In this document: positions 43,162-51,964 of the stretch, piece after piece | Layout: each line of letters starts with the position of its first letter | How positions within the stretch are numbered: the stretch's first letter is position 1 | Source: Arthrobacter methylotrophus | GTDB lineage: Bacteria; Actinomycetota; Actinomycetes; Actinomycetales; Micrococcaceae | DNA: 64,000 nt | Assembly: GCF_039539965.1 (NCBI RefSeq) | Contig: NZ_BAABED010000001.1 | Span: 1,426,001-1,490,000 of the forward strand | Reading direction: 5' to 3' | Notes under the pieces: generated by a model | What the model was told of the DNA's origin: nothing | Databases searched by the model: none | What the model saw: the letters and a program-made list of their open reading frames with translations, nothing else | Position numbers and translations under genes: made by a program

Positions 43162-44637
43162 ATGACCATCACCTCCACCGAGAAGCCCGGTACCCCCGTA
43201 GTCGCGATCAACGACATCGGTACCGCTGAGGACTTCCTCGCAGCTGTCGACGCCACCATCAAGTACTTCAACGATGGAGACCTCGTCGAAGGTATCGTCG
43301 TCAAGGTCGACCGCGACGAAGTTCTGCTCGACATCGGTTACAAGACCGAAGGTGTCATCCCTTCCCGTGAGCTTTCCATCAAGCACGACGTTGACCCCGG
43401 GGACGTCGTCTCCGTTGGCGATCAGGTCGAAGCCCTGGTGCTTACCAAGGAAGACAAAGAAGGCCGTCTGATCCTCTCCAAGAAGCGTGCTCAGTACGAG
43501 CGTGCCTGGGGCGACATCGAAAAGGTCAAGGAAGAAGACGGTGTTGTCACCGGTACCGTCATCGAGGTTGTCAAGGGTGGTCTTATCCTCGACATCGGTC
43601 TGCGCGGCTTCCTGCCCGCATCCCTCGTCGAGATGCGCCGTGTCCGTGACCTCGCTCCGTACATCGGTCAGCAGATCGAAGCCAAGATCATCGAGCTGGA
43701 CAAGAACCGCAATAACGTTGTTCTTTCCCGCCGCGCATGGCTCGAGCAGACCCAGTCCGAGGTTCGCTCCACGTTCCTCAACAAGCTGGAAAAGGGCCAG
43801 GTTCGTCCCGGCGTCGTTTCCTCCATCGTCAACTTCGGTGCATTCGTGGACCTGGGCGGCGTAGACGGTCTGGTTCACGTTTCCGAGCTGTCTTGGAAGC
43901 ACATCGACCACCCGTCCGAGGTTGTCGAGGTTGGCCAGGAAGTCACCGTCGAGGTTCTCGAAGTGGATCTGGACCGCGAGCGCGTGTCCCTGTCCCTCAA
44001 GGCTACGCAGGAAGACCCGTGGCAGACCTTCGCCCGCACCCACGCCCTCGGCCAGGTTGTCCCGGGTAAGGTCACCAAGCTGGTTCCGTTCGGTGCGTTC
44101 GTTCGCGTCGAAGACGGCATCGAAGGCCTCGTGCACATCTCCGAGCTGGCTGTCCGCCACGTTGAGCTTGCTGAGCAGGTCGTCTCCGTTGGTGACGAGC
44201 TCTTCGTCAAGGTCATCGACATCGACCTCGAGCGCCGCCGCATCTCCCTCTCCCTCAAGCAGGCTAATGAGGGCGTTGACGCTGACAGCACCGAGTTCGA
44301 CCCGGCTCTGTACGGCATGGCCGCTGAGTACGACGAAGAGGGCAACTACAAGTACCCCGAGGGCTTCGACCCCGAGTCGAACGAATGGCTCGAGGGCTAC
44401 GAGACGCAGCGCGCCGCTTGGGAGCAGCAGTACGCTGATGCCCAGGCACGCTGGGAGGCTCACAAGAAGCAGGTTACGCAGCACGCTGCTGACGACGCCG
44501 CTGCTGCCGCTTCCGGCGAGAGCGACTCGGGCACCACCAGCTACTCCTCCGAGCCGGCTGCTACCGAGTCCAACGCGGGCACCCTGGCATCCGACGAGGC
44601 CCTCGCCGCTCTGCGCGAGAAGCTGACCGGCAACTAA
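43162..44637 (+). CDS. rpsA: 30S ribosomal protein S1
   Basis: The 491-residue protein recruits mRNA to the 30S subunit. Four S1 RNA-binding domains are visible, each with the VxGxV...GAFVdl...GLvHvSEl theme (for example PGVVSSIVNFGAFVDLGGVDGLVHVSELSW and PGKVTKLVPFGAFVRVEDGIEGLVHISELA). The acidic C-terminus after about residue 375 is low-complexity (Asp/Ala/Ser/Glu), as in other actinobacterial S1. Codon use is strongly biased to high-expression codons compared with its neighbours. A promoter with a long leader precedes it and a clear terminator follows. Confidence 0.97.
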   Translation: MTITSTEKPGTPVVAINDIGTAEDFLAAVDATIKYFNDGDLVEGIVVKVDRDEVLLDIGYKTEGVIPSRELSIKHDVDPGDVVSVGDQVEALVLTKEDKEGRLILSKKRAQYERAWGDIEKVKEEDGVVTGTVIEVVKGGLILDIGLRGFLPASLVEMRRVRDLAPYIGQQIEAKIIELDKNRNNVVLSRRAWLEQTQSEVRSTFLNKLEKGQVRPGVVSSIVNFGAFVDLGGVDGLVHVSELSWKHIDHPSEVVEVGQEVTVEVLEVDLDRERVSLSLKATQEDPWQTFARTHALGQVVPGKVTKLVPFGAFVRVEDGIEGLVHISELAVRHVELAEQVVSVGDELFVKVIDIDLERRRISLSLKQANEGVDADSTEFDPALYGMAAEYDEEGNYKYPEGFDPESNEWLEGYETQRAAWEQQYADAQARWEAHKKQVTQHAADDAAAAASGESDSGTTSYSSEPAATESNAGTLASDEALAALREKLTGN

Positions 44638-44675
44638 CTTGCCACGGGCCCGGGTCACCGGGCTTGAATGAAAGC

Positions 44676-44718
44676 GGCTCCCGCGATTCAGATACGGATC
44701 GCGGGAGCCACTTTCTTT
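44676..44718 (+). terminator. Rho-independent terminator of rpsA
   Basis: GGCTCCCGCGAT (44676-44687) and its inverted copy (44698-44709) form a 12-bp stem around a 10-base loop, followed by ACTTTCTTT. It is the best intrinsic terminator in the window. Confidence 0.85.
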
Positions 44719-44757
44719 AACTGCTGAAACTGCTGATTCCTTCGTGCACGTTCGCTC

Positions 44758-44850
44758 TTGCCCAGCCCTCCACGGGACATGCCCAGCCTTCGCACCAAGG
44801 ACTGGGCATATAAGTATTATGTCCAGCGGTAACGATCAGCGGAGGGCATG
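44758..44850. repeat. Structured 93-bp direct repeat, copy 1
   Basis: This unit is 98% identical to the second copy 105 bp downstream (two mismatches in 93). It folds into nested stems: GCCCTCC/GGAGGGC outside, GGACAT/ATGTCC in the middle, and TGCCCAG-CCTT/AAGG-CTGGGCA at the centre around the loop CGCACC. It carries no gene. The 333-base gap between rpsA and yigZ consists mainly of the rpsA terminator and these two copies. Confidence 0.85.
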
Positions 44851-44862
44851 CTCGGTGTTCTT

Positions 44863-44955
44863 TTGCCCAGCCCTCCACGGGACATGCCCAGCCTTCGCAC
44901 CAAGGACTGGGCATATGAGTATTATGTCCAGCGCTAACGATCAGCGGAGGGCATG
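44863..44955. repeat. Structured 93-bp direct repeat, copy 2
   Basis: This is the second copy, separated from the first by 12 unrelated bases. The two differences (A/G in the ATAT(A/G)AGT stretch and G/C in the GCG(G/C)TAACG stretch) both fall outside the stems, so both copies keep the same predicted fold. It ends 16 bases before the yigZ stop codon on the other strand and could act as its terminator. Confidence 0.85.
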
Positions 44956-44970
44956 TCCCTCGGTGGAGGC

Positions 44971-45660
44971 CTAGCCGGGGACGTCTACCCATTCCGTTCC
45001 TTGCAACCGGAGTCCGGCGGTGCCTCCGGTCATGGACGCGAGCCGCTCACCGGCGTCGGCGATTACTTGTGGATCATCGGGCAGTGCCAGGCGGAGGATC
45101 GTCTCCGCGGGCTCGTAGCTGGTTTCAGCCATGACGAAGCCAGCTGAGCGCAGATCGTTCTCCAGCCTTCCGGCAGCTTGGTGGGGCACGGCGATCTCGC
45201 AGATCCGCAGGCGCCGCCGTCTAACGAGGGGAGCGGAGTCCAACGCCGCCGAGACCGACTCGGAGTACGCGCGGACCAGTCCGCCGGCGCCCAGGAGGAT
45301 CCCGCCGAAATAGCGCACGACGACGGCACTCGCGTCGCTGAGATCAGCCACCCCGGGCAGGGTCTCGCGTTTGAGGAGTGCTTCGAGCATGGGGATCCCC
45401 GCCGTTCCGGAAGGCTCGCCGTCGTCGTTGGAGCGCTGGATGACGCGGTCCGGACCGAGCACGAAAGCGGAGCAGTGGTGCCGGGCATCATGGAATTCCT
45501 TGCGCAACTCTGCCACGAGGGCGCGCGCGGCGGCCTCGTCGGAGGCACGGCGCAGCACGGTGATGAAGCGCGAACGCTTGATCTCAATTTCGTGGCGGAA
45601 ATCGACTCCGAGCGCCAAGGTCGTGTACGCGGTCGCCCTGCTGTCTTCCTGTTCTGCCAC
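44971..45660 (-). CDS. yigZ: YigZ/IMPACT-family protein
   Basis: The 229-residue protein has the UPF0029/IMPACT N-terminal domain: KRSRFITVLRRASDEAAARAL, HHCSAFVLG, and the hallmark SNDDGEPSGTAGIPMLEAL with VVVRYFGGILLGAGGLVRAYS. A second domain follows. The family's molecular role is unsettled, though a translation-related role is suspected from yeast IMPACT/Yih1. The start is GTG 45658-45660, with TAGACT six bases upstream on the minus strand. It is divergent from coaE with only 22 bases between start codons. Confidence 0.87.
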   Translation of the reverse strand: MAEQEDSRATAYTTLALGVDFRHEIEIKRSRFITVLRRASDEAAARALVAELRKEFHDARHHCSAFVLGPDRVIQRSNDDGEPSGTAGIPMLEALLKRETLPGVADLSDASAVVVRYFGGILLGAGGLVRAYSESVSAALDSAPLVRRRRLRICEIAVPHQAAGRLENDLRSAGFVMAETSYEPAETILRLALPDDPQVIADAGERLASMTGGTAGLRLQGTEWVDVPG

Positions 45661-45666
45661 CGGACC

Positions 45667-45676
45667 AGTCTAGTGT
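45667..45676. promoter_or_regulatory. Overlapping divergent -10 elements of yigZ and coaE
   Basis: AGTCTAGTGT contains TAGTGT reading right and TAGACT reading left, sharing the central TA (45671-45672). Each ends six bases before a GTG start. The 22-bp gap is too short for two ordinary leader-bearing promoters, so leaderless mRNAs on both sides are predicted. Confidence 0.55.
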
Positions 45677-45682
45677 GGAGGG

Positions 45683-46903
45683 GTGCTGAAGATTGGACTC
45701 ACCGGCGGGATCGCCTCCGGCAAATCGCTTGTTTCCACCCGGTTGAGGGAGCTGGGTGCCGTCTTGATCGACGCCGACGCTCTTGCCCGGGAGGTAGTGG
45801 AACCGGGCACCCCGGGCCTGGCCCGCGTCATGGCTGAGTTTGGCCAGGACATCGTCGACGCCGGTGGCCGCCTCGACCGGGCACGCCTCGGAACGATCGT
45901 GTTCGCCGAGCCGGATCGTCGCGAGGCGCTCAACGCGATCGTCCACCCCCTCGTCAGGGAACGGGCAGCCGCGATGCTTGCCACGGCAAAACCCGGAGAC
46001 GTCGTGGTCCAGGACATTCCCCTCTTGGTCGAAACCGGACAGGGCAGCGCCTTCCATCTGGTGTTGGTGGTGGATGCGCCGGACGCGGAGCGCATCCGGC
46101 GCATGACGGAGATCCGAGGCATGACGGACAACGACGCTGTGTCCAGGATGGCCGCCCAAGCGAGCAGGCAAGAGCGGTTGGTTGCAGCGGACATCGTGTT
46201 GGACAACTCCGGAAGTGTCGAGGACATGATGGGGCTCGTGGACACCCTGTGGAAAGAACGCTTGGCGCCGTTTGCCAGCAATCTCGCAGCAGGCAGAGCG
46301 GCACCACGAACCGGCGCGCCCGCGCTGTCCCCGCCCAACCCCGACTGGCCGGTCCAGGCCGGGCGTTTGCTTGCGCGGATCCGGCGGGCGTCTGCGGAAG
46401 TGCTGGACGCGGACCATATCGGCTCGACAGCGGTACCCGGGCTTCCGGCCAAAGACGTCATCGACCTGCAAGTCACTGTGTCCTCGATGGAAGCCGCGGA
46501 CCGGATAGCGCCGGCCTTGGGTGAAGCCGGATTCCCGTTGCGGGAAGCTTCCGCCCGCGACACACCCAAACCGCTGGACCCGGATCCCGCGGCATGGCAA
46601 AAGCGATTCCATTCCAGCGCGGATCCCGGACGGCCCGTCAACGTCCATGTCCGGGTAGTTGGAAGCCCTGGTTGGCGCTACGCCTTGTTGTTCCGGGACT
46701 GGCTCCGGGCGAACCCCGATGCCGCAAGAATGTATGCCGAGATGAAAAGGGGGCTTGCCGGGACGTACGCCGGCGACCATCGCACCGTGGGGTATGCGGA
46801 TGCCAAGGAACCATGGTTTACCCAGGTAGCCTGGCCGCTCATGGATGCCTGGGCCGCGAGCAGCGGGTGGCGGCCGCCGTCGTACTCCGTGGCGCAAAGC
46901 TAG
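45683..46903 (+). CDS. coaE: Dephospho-CoA kinase fused to a GrpB/UPF0157 domain
   Basis: The 406-residue protein carries out the last step of coenzyme A synthesis, phosphorylating dephospho-CoA. The kinase half (residues 1-200) opens with the P-loop GLTGGIASGKSLVSTRL and has VVQDIPLLVETG. The second half, from about 215, is a GrpB/UPF0157 nucleotidyltransferase-like domain (HIGSTAVPGLPAKDVIDLQV). This fusion is known in M. tuberculosis and other actinobacteria. GTG 45683 sits directly after GGAGGG, too close for SD use, and TAGTGT is six bases upstream. Confidence 0.93.
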   Translation: MLKIGLTGGIASGKSLVSTRLRELGAVLIDADALAREVVEPGTPGLARVMAEFGQDIVDAGGRLDRARLGTIVFAEPDRREALNAIVHPLVRERAAAMLATAKPGDVVVQDIPLLVETGQGSAFHLVLVVDAPDAERIRRMTEIRGMTDNDAVSRMAAQASRQERLVAADIVLDNSGSVEDMMGLVDTLWKERLAPFASNLAAGRAAPRTGAPALSPPNPDWPVQAGRLLARIRRASAEVLDADHIGSTAVPGLPAKDVIDLQVTVSSMEAADRIAPALGEAGFPLREASARDTPKPLDPDPAAWQKRFHSSADPGRPVNVHVRVVGSPGWRYALLFRDWLRANPDAARMYAEMKRGLAGTYAGDHRTVGYADAKEPWFTQVAWPLMDAWAASSGWRPPSYSVAQS

Positions 46904-46912
46904 GGGGCAGGC

Positions 46913-47242
46913 ATGATCGGGAGACGCAGAATCACGCCGCATCTTGAGGGACAGCGGCTCGGCGGTATCCGCGCGCTGGCCTGGGCCGGCGTCGTTCTCA
47001 TGGCCGGAGCCGCGCTGCTCTGGTTCCTGGCCGGCGGTCGCGGGGAATTCGTCGCCGGAATGCAAACGGCGACGTGGCGGGTTCTGGTACCGGCGGCCGC
47101 CTTCTGGCTGGCTTGGGTCCTGTGGCTCGTGGCCGGGGTGTGGTTCGCCATCAAGATGTTCCGCTCTATCATGGGGCGTCTGGACGACAGTTGGACACGG
47201 CCTGGCGGAGGTGGCGGTCCAGCGGGAAAACGCGGACAGTAA
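46913..47242 (+). CDS. Small two-helix membrane protein
   Basis: The 109-residue product has two membrane segments ([21 protein letters not shown] and [22 protein letters not shown]) and a Gly-rich basic tail. No family is recognised. Its ATG has GGGGGCAGGC upstream and lies 10 bases after coaE, so the two are likely in one operon. Its stop overlaps a palindrome that is part of the uvrB promoter region. Confidence 0.7.
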   Translation: MIGRRRITPHLEGQRLGGIRALAWAGVVLMAGAALLWFLAGGRGEFVAGMQTATWRVLVPAAAFWLAWVLWLVAGVWFAIKMFRSIMGRLDDSWTRPGGGGGPAGKRGQ

Positions 47243-47265
47243 CTGTCCGCGGGCGGGGGTACATT
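47243..47265 (+). promoter_or_regulatory. Candidate RecA-NDp (PafBC-type) promoter of uvrB
   Basis: CTGTCCGCG (47243-47251), exactly eight bases, then TACATT (47260-47265) fits the TTGTCRGTG-N8-TANNNT damage promoter at six of nine positions plus the -10. TACATT ends six bases before ATG 47272. The left half is also part of a perfect 10-bp palindrome (47231-47251). Confidence 0.5.
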
Positions 47266-47271
47266 GGATTC

Positions 47272-49356
47272 ATGAGCCTTGCCCAGGAGATCAACCGTAT
47301 TGTCGCGCCCTTCGAGGTCATCAGCGAATTCCAGCCCGCAGGTGACCAGCCGGCCGCTATCGCGGAACTGACGGAACGCATCAACAATGGCGAAAAAGAC
47401 GTGGTGCTGCTCGGAGCCACCGGTACGGGCAAGAGTGCCACCACCGCCTGGCTGATCGAACAGGTCCAGCGGCCCACCTTGGTGATGGTCCAGAACAAAA
47501 CCCTGGCCGCGCAGCTCGCCAACGAATTCCGGGAACTGCTCCCCAACAACGCGGTGGAGTACTTCGTTTCCTACTACGACTACTACCAGCCCGAAGCCTA
47601 CGTTCCCCAGACGGACACCTTCATCGAGAAGGACTCCTCCGTGAATGAGGAGGTGGAACGCCTGAGGCACTCGGCAACCAACGCGCTGCTGACCCGCCGG
47701 GATGTCATCGTGGTCGCCACCGTCTCCTGCATCTACGGCCTCGGCACCCCGGAGGAGTACATTGCCGGGATGGTCACCCTCACCAAGGGCGCCGAAATGA
47801 ACAGGGACGACCTGTTGCGCAGGTTTGTCGCCATGCAATACACGCGCAATGACATGGATTTCCACCGCGGGACGTTCCGGGTCCGCGGAGACACCGTGGA
47901 AATCATCCCCATGTACGAAGAGCTGGCCCTGCGCATTGAGTTCTTCGGCGATGAGATCGAGAACATCTACACTCTGCATCCGGTCACGGGAGATGTCATC
48001 CGTGAGGAAACCGAGATGTACATCTTCCCCGCCTCGCACTATGTCGCGGGGCCGGAACGCATGTCCCGCGCCATCACGGCCATCGAAGCAGAACTCGCTG
48101 AGCGGCTCAAAGTCCTGGAAGGCCAGAACAAACTGGTGGAGGCCCAGCGTTTGCGCATGCGTACCACGTACGATCTCGAGATGATGCAGCAAATGGGTTT
48201 CTGCAACGGGATCGAGAACTACTCACGCCACATCGATGGGCGCGGCTCAGGCACCGCCCCGCACTGCCTCATCGATTACTTCCCGGACGACTTCCTGCTG
48301 GTCATCGACGAATCCCACGTCACGGTTCCGCAGATCGGCGCCATGTACGAAGGCGACATGTCGCGCAAGCGCACGCTTGTGGACCACGGCTTCCGGCTTC
48401 CCTCCGCCATGGACAACAGGCCGCTTAAATGGGATGAATTCCTGGAACGGGTCGGCCAGACCGTCTATCTTTCCGCCACCCCGGGCAAGTACGAGCTTGG
48501 CAAGGCGGACGGTTTTGTCCAGCAGATCATCCGCCCCACCGGACTGATCGATCCTGAAGTCGTCGTCAAGCCGACGAAGGGCCAGATCGACGACCTTCTT
48601 GGCGAGATCCGGACCCGTGTGGAGCGCGACGAACGCGTGCTGGTCACCACGCTGACCAAGCGTATGGCCGAGGACCTCACCGACTACCTGCTGGGCCACG
48701 GGGTCAAGGTCCAATACCTGCACTCCGATGTCGACACCCTCCGGCGCGTGGAACTGCTCCGCGAACTCCGCATGGGTAGCTTCGACGTCTTGGTGGGCAT
48801 CAACCTGCTCCGTGAGGGCCTCGACCTGCCCGAAGTGTCACTTGTCAGCATCCTGGACGCCGACAAGGAAGGCTTCCTGCGCTCGGCCACCTCCCTGATC
48901 CAGACCATCGGCCGTGCCGCACGTAACGTGTCCGGCCAGGTCCACATGTACGCCGACCGGATCACGGACTCCATGGCCAAGGCCATCGAGGAAACCAACC
49001 GCCGTCGGGAGATTCAGGTCAAGTACAACGCGGACAACGGCGTCGATCCCCAACCGTTGCGCAAGAAGATCGCAGACATCACCGATCAGCTCGCCCGCGA
49101 GGACGCTGACACGCGTGAGCTGCTGGCAACGTCGGGCAAGAATGCTCGCGGAAAGGGCAAGGGGGCCACCACTGTCCGGAAGGATGGCTTGGCCGCGGCA
49201 CCGGCCGAAGACCTCGTGGGACTGATCGAACAGCTGACCGAGCAGATGCATGCGGCTGCCGCCGAACTGCAGTTTGAGATCGCCGCGAGGATCCGTGACG
49301 AGGTCGGCGACCTCAAGCGTGAGCTCCGCCAGATGCAATCCGCCGGGCACGCTTAG
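47272..49356 (+). CDS. uvrB: Excinuclease ABC subunit B
   Basis: The 694-residue helicase-like protein verifies DNA damage with UvrA and recruits UvrC. It has Walker A GATGTGKS, the damage-probing beta-hairpin ([21 protein letters not shown] region), the DESHV box, motif [10 protein letters not shown] and a C-terminal UVR coiled coil that binds UvrC. The frame extends further upstream, but [11 protein letters not shown] at 47272 is the family start. No SD is present, which suits the leaderless promoter described at 47243-47265. Confidence 0.97.
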   Translation: MSLAQEINRIVAPFEVISEFQPAGDQPAAIAELTERINNGEKDVVLLGATGTGKSATTAWLIEQVQRPTLVMVQNKTLAAQLANEFRELLPNNAVEYFVSYYDYYQPEAYVPQTDTFIEKDSSVNEEVERLRHSATNALLTRRDVIVVATVSCIYGLGTPEEYIAGMVTLTKGAEMNRDDLLRRFVAMQYTRNDMDFHRGTFRVRGDTVEIIPMYEELALRIEFFGDEIENIYTLHPVTGDVIREETEMYIFPASHYVAGPERMSRAITAIEAELAERLKVLEGQNKLVEAQRLRMRTTYDLEMMQQMGFCNGIENYSRHIDGRGSGTAPHCLIDYFPDDFLLVIDESHVTVPQIGAMYEGDMSRKRTLVDHGFRLPSAMDNRPLKWDEFLERVGQTVYLSATPGKYELGKADGFVQQIIRPTGLIDPEVVVKPTKGQIDDLLGEIRTRVERDERVLVTTLTKRMAEDLTDYLLGHGVKVQYLHSDVDTLRRVELLRELRMGSFDVLVGINLLREGLDLPEVSLVSILDADKEGFLRSATSLIQTIGRAARNVSGQVHMYADRITDSMAKAIEETNRRREIQVKYNADNGVDPQPLRKKIADITDQLAREDADTRELLATSGKNARGKGKGATTVRKDGLAAAPAEDLVGLIEQLTEQMHAAAAELQFEIAARIRDEVGDLKRELRQMQSAGHA

Positions 49357-49370
49357 GGTAAAGTTGAGCC

Positions 49371-49520
49371 TACGTAGGGGAGTATCCCAAGCGCTACGTC
49401 CGTCAACACGCCAGGCATAGATGCCTCGCCGGGCCTAGCGGATCGCTGTGTGAGCTGATTGCCGGGAGGCATGGAGACACAGGCAGGTCGGAGAGACTTA
49501 CGCCGTTTCGGCGTACCTGC
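49371..49520 (+). ncRNA. yybP-ykoY manganese riboswitch (terC leader)
   Basis: The 177-base leader between uvrB and terC has the conserved yybP-ykoY elements: GGGGAGTATCCC (L1), CGTCAACACG, and the GGAGGCATGGAGACAC region (L3). It ends in a long hairpin in which GCAGGT and ACGCCG pair with the continuous CGGCGTACCTGC, probably the expression platform. The SD-like GAAAGG and ATG 49534 follow. Mn2+ binding in this family usually turns the downstream Mn-efflux gene on. Exact ends are approximate. Confidence 0.72.
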
Positions 49521-49533
49521 GAAAGGCTTGTAG

Positions 49534-50568
49534 ATGGAACTCCCCGTTTGGTTTGAGGTCGGCTCATTTGCTGTCCTCGGAATCATCCTCCTGGTCGACC
49601 TCCTGTTGGTGATCAAGCGCCCGCATGAACCTTCCATGAAGGAAGCAGGCCTCTGGGTCGCTTTCTACGTCACCCTCGCTTTAGTGTTCGCCGGAGCGAT
49701 GTTCGCTTTTGCCGGGCCGGAGCATGGCAGCCAGTTCATCGCCGGTTGGGTGACGGAATACAGCTTGAGTATTGACAATCTCTTTGTCTTCATCATCATC
49801 ATGGCGCGCTTCTCGGTGCCCCGGAAGTATCAGCAGGAAGTGCTGATGGTGGGTATCATCATCGCGTTGGTCCTGCGCGGTATCTTCATTGCTGTTGGCG
49901 CGGTGGTCATTGAGCAGTTCAGCTGGGTCTTCTACATCTTCGGCGCTTTCCTGCTGTGGACGGCGTGGAAGCAGGCCAGGGACGACGGCGAGGACGAGGA
50001 AGACACTTCCGAAAATCCACTCGTCGCCCGCCTGCGCAAGCTGGTACCGATGTCCGAGAAGTTCGACGGCGGCAAACTGCGCACCACGGTTGACGGCAAG
50101 AAGCTCTTCACTCCCATGCTGATCGTCTTCGTGACCATCGGCATGACGGACCTTCTGTTTGCGGTGGATTCCATTCCGGCCATCTTCGGACTGACACAAA
50201 GTGCCTTCATCGTCTTCACTGCCAACATCTTCGCCCTGATGGGCCTGCGCCAGCTGTACTTCCTGCTGGGCGGCCTCATGAACCGCTTGATCTACCTCAA
50301 GCACGCATTGTCAGTGATCCTTGCGTTCATCGGCGTCAAGCTGGTACTGCATGCCATGCACGTCAACGAACTGCCCTTCATCAATGGTGGCCGGCATATT
50401 GAATGGGCGCCGGAGATCCCCACCTATGTTTCCCTGGCAGTCATCGTCGGCACCATCGTGGTGGCGGTTCTTGCGAGCCTCATGAGTCCGGCCGCCAACA
50501 AGTCCAAGCTGGACGCCCGGCTCGAGGAAGATTCCCGCAAGAGCATAAACAAGGTGTCCGGCCACTGA
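49534..50568 (+). CDS. TerC-family membrane protein, probable Mn2+ exporter (Alx-like)
   Basis: The 344-residue membrane protein has the TerC pattern of paired helices with acidic membrane residues: ILLVDLLLVIKRPHEPS, TEYSLSIDNLFVFIIIMARF, and TDLLFAVDSIPAIFGLT. A charged loop (DDGEDEEDTSENP) lies near residue 155. Alx and related TerC proteins export manganese. The upstream yybP-ykoY riboswitch makes that role more likely than tellurite resistance. A strong bidirectional terminator follows the stop. Confidence 0.9.
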   Translation: MELPVWFEVGSFAVLGIILLVDLLLVIKRPHEPSMKEAGLWVAFYVTLALVFAGAMFAFAGPEHGSQFIAGWVTEYSLSIDNLFVFIIIMARFSVPRKYQQEVLMVGIIIALVLRGIFIAVGAVVIEQFSWVFYIFGAFLLWTAWKQARDDGEDEEDTSENPLVARLRKLVPMSEKFDGGKLRTTVDGKKLFTPMLIVFVTIGMTDLLFAVDSIPAIFGLTQSAFIVFTANIFALMGLRQLYFLLGGLMNRLIYLKHALSVILAFIGVKLVLHAMHVNELPFINGGRHIEWAPEIPTYVSLAVIVGTIVVAVLASLMSPAANKSKLDARLEEDSRKSINKVSGH

Positions 50569-50581
50569 CGATTGAACACCG

Positions 50582-50615
50582 CTGAACCCCGGCCACAGTC
50601 GTGGCCGGGGTTCAG
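50582..50615. terminator. Bidirectional terminator between terC and the peptidase
   Basis: CTGAACCCCGGCCAC and its exact inverted copy (15 bp) flank a four-base loop AGTC. The right arm includes the stop codon of the minus-strand hydrolase (50612-50614), so the hairpin serves both convergent genes. Confidence 0.8.
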
Positions 50616-51964
50616 TTGGTACCGCGAACCATTCCCAGGAGACGGTTGAAGATCCCTTCTCCGTCTTCGCCGATCCCGTCGTGGTGGAAGTCTGCCGTGG
50701 TCCAGGCCTGCAGCCCGCGCACGGCGGCGGCGGTCTCCATGGACAGCTGGAAGTCCACATAGATGTCGTTGCGATACACCGCAGCCGCCACGGGCACCGT
50801 GTTCGCGTTCAGCCTGGCCACGTCGTAGAGGGGCTTCCAGTCCTGTTTGGCTGCCAGCAGTTCAGCCACTTCCCGCAAGGAAACCAAAGCCGGGTCCTGT
50901 TCGAAATACCAGGGATAGACCATTTCGCCCGTCAGGAGCGGCTCTTCGGCCCTGGGCTGGAACTCAGGGAACTCCGCAAGTACGCGCCACGCCGCCCAAT
51001 CCGTAGCTTGCTGCTGGCCGTAGATGGCCTCGTGCAGGACCGCGTACAGGGGATTCGACGCCCGGGAAACGAGCCCGTGCACCTGTTCCAGAAATGCATC
51101 GGAGAGGCGCTCCCCGTCCCGGGACGGCACAAAGGCATCCTCCAGGAGGGTGTGCAGGGCATCAACGCGGGTGTTCCCGCCCAGGAACGATCCCACCATT
51201 TGGAAGCGTTCGGTGGTGAGACGTTCTCCGCTGGGCAGCCGTTCCTGGGTGGCTTCCAGATGCCGGGAAATCCGGGTGACCAGTTCGCGGTCCTCCGGAT
51301 ACCACGCGAAGTATTCCGCGTTACGTTCGGCAACCCGCTGGAAGGTAGCCCGGTAGACGCGCTCGGCGGGACCGTCCAATGGCGCGAGCCCTCCCGTGAT
51401 GAGTACTTCGCTCAACCCTTCCGGCGCGAACGAGAGGTAGCTCAGTGCGCAGAAACCGCCGAAGCTCTGACCAAGGACGGTCCACGGCTCCGAGCCCAGG
51501 GCGTTACGGATGAGCTCGGCGTCGGCCACGATCGAGTCTGCCCGGAAATGCGTGAGGTAACGCGCCTGGGCCTCCGCATCGCCTTGGATCGGCAGCGAGG
51601 TGCGGTCCGCTGGCGTGGAGAGGCCGGTGCCCCGTTGGTCCAGCATCAGGATGCGGAAGCTCCTTGCGGCAGCCTTCATCCAGCCGGACAAGGACGTGGT
51701 CCGCGTTCCGCGTCCGCCTGGGCCGCCCTGGAGGTAGAGCAACCATGGCAGCCGGCTCGCGTCTTCAGCAGTGTGCTCAGCGGAAACGAACTCCCGGGCA
51801 AAGACGGTGATGGTTTCCCGAGTGCCGTTCCCGGCGTCCTCCGGCCGCGTGGAAGGCCAATGGTCGAGGGGGACCGTGAAGAAGTGCTCGGCAGTCCGGA
51901 CACCCCGGAACTCGTGATGTGCCCGGATGGTGTGTGCGGCCTGCTCAACCACGGGCTCAGCCAC
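50612..51964 (-). CDS. Proline iminopeptidase-like alpha/beta hydrolase
   Basis: This cytoplasmic serine hydrolase of about 450 residues belongs to the S33 peptidase family. It has the oxyanion-loop LQGGPGGRGTR, DQRGTG, the nucleophile elbow GQSFGG and a cap domain between about residues 200 and 350. S33 enzymes release N-terminal proline or other residues from peptides. GTG 51964 has AGGG nine bases upstream and overlaps the acetyltransferase stop by eight bases; ATG 51982 is the alternative start. Confidence 0.85.
   Translation of the reverse strand: MAEPVVEQAAHTIRAHHEFRGVRTAEHFFTVPLDHWPSTRPEDAGNGTRETITVFAREFVSAEHTAEDASRLPWLLYLQGGPGGRGTRTTSLSGWMKAAARSFRILMLDQRGTGLSTPADRTSLPIQGDAEAQARYLTHFRADSIVADAELIRNALGSEPWTVLGQSFGGFCALSYLSFAPEGLSEVLITGGLAPLDGPAERVYRATFQRVAERNAEYFAWYPEDRELVTRISRHLEATQERLPSGERLTTERFQMVGSFLGGNTRVDALHTLLEDAFVPSRDGERLSDAFLEQVHGLVSRASNPLYAVLHEAIYGQQQATDWAAWRVLAEFPEFQPRAEEPLLTGEMVYPWYFEQDPALVSLREVAELLAAKQDWKPLYDVARLNANTVPVAAAVYRNDIYVDFQLSMETAAAVRGLQAWTTADFHHDGIGEDGEGIFNRLLGMVRGTN

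Noticed and set aside
42724..44658. 644-codon open frame on the minus strand opposite rpsA
   Set aside because: It is the antisense shadow of the high-GC, strongly codon-biased rpsA gene and resembles no protein family.
44758..44955. Repeat pair as a CRISPR array
   Set aside because: Units are 93 bp with a 12-bp gap, there are only two copies, and no cas gene is present.
44744..44974. Open frame spanning the two 93-bp repeats, encoding a duplicated peptide
   Set aside because: The peptide is duplicated only because the DNA is. Both copies fold as nested stems, there is no SD, and differences fall in loops, not in synonymous positions.
47231..47251. Perfect 10-bp palindrome as an intrinsic terminator
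   Set aside because: It lacks a loop and a T-tract and overlaps a well-placed promoter for uvrB, so an operator or promoter role is more likely.
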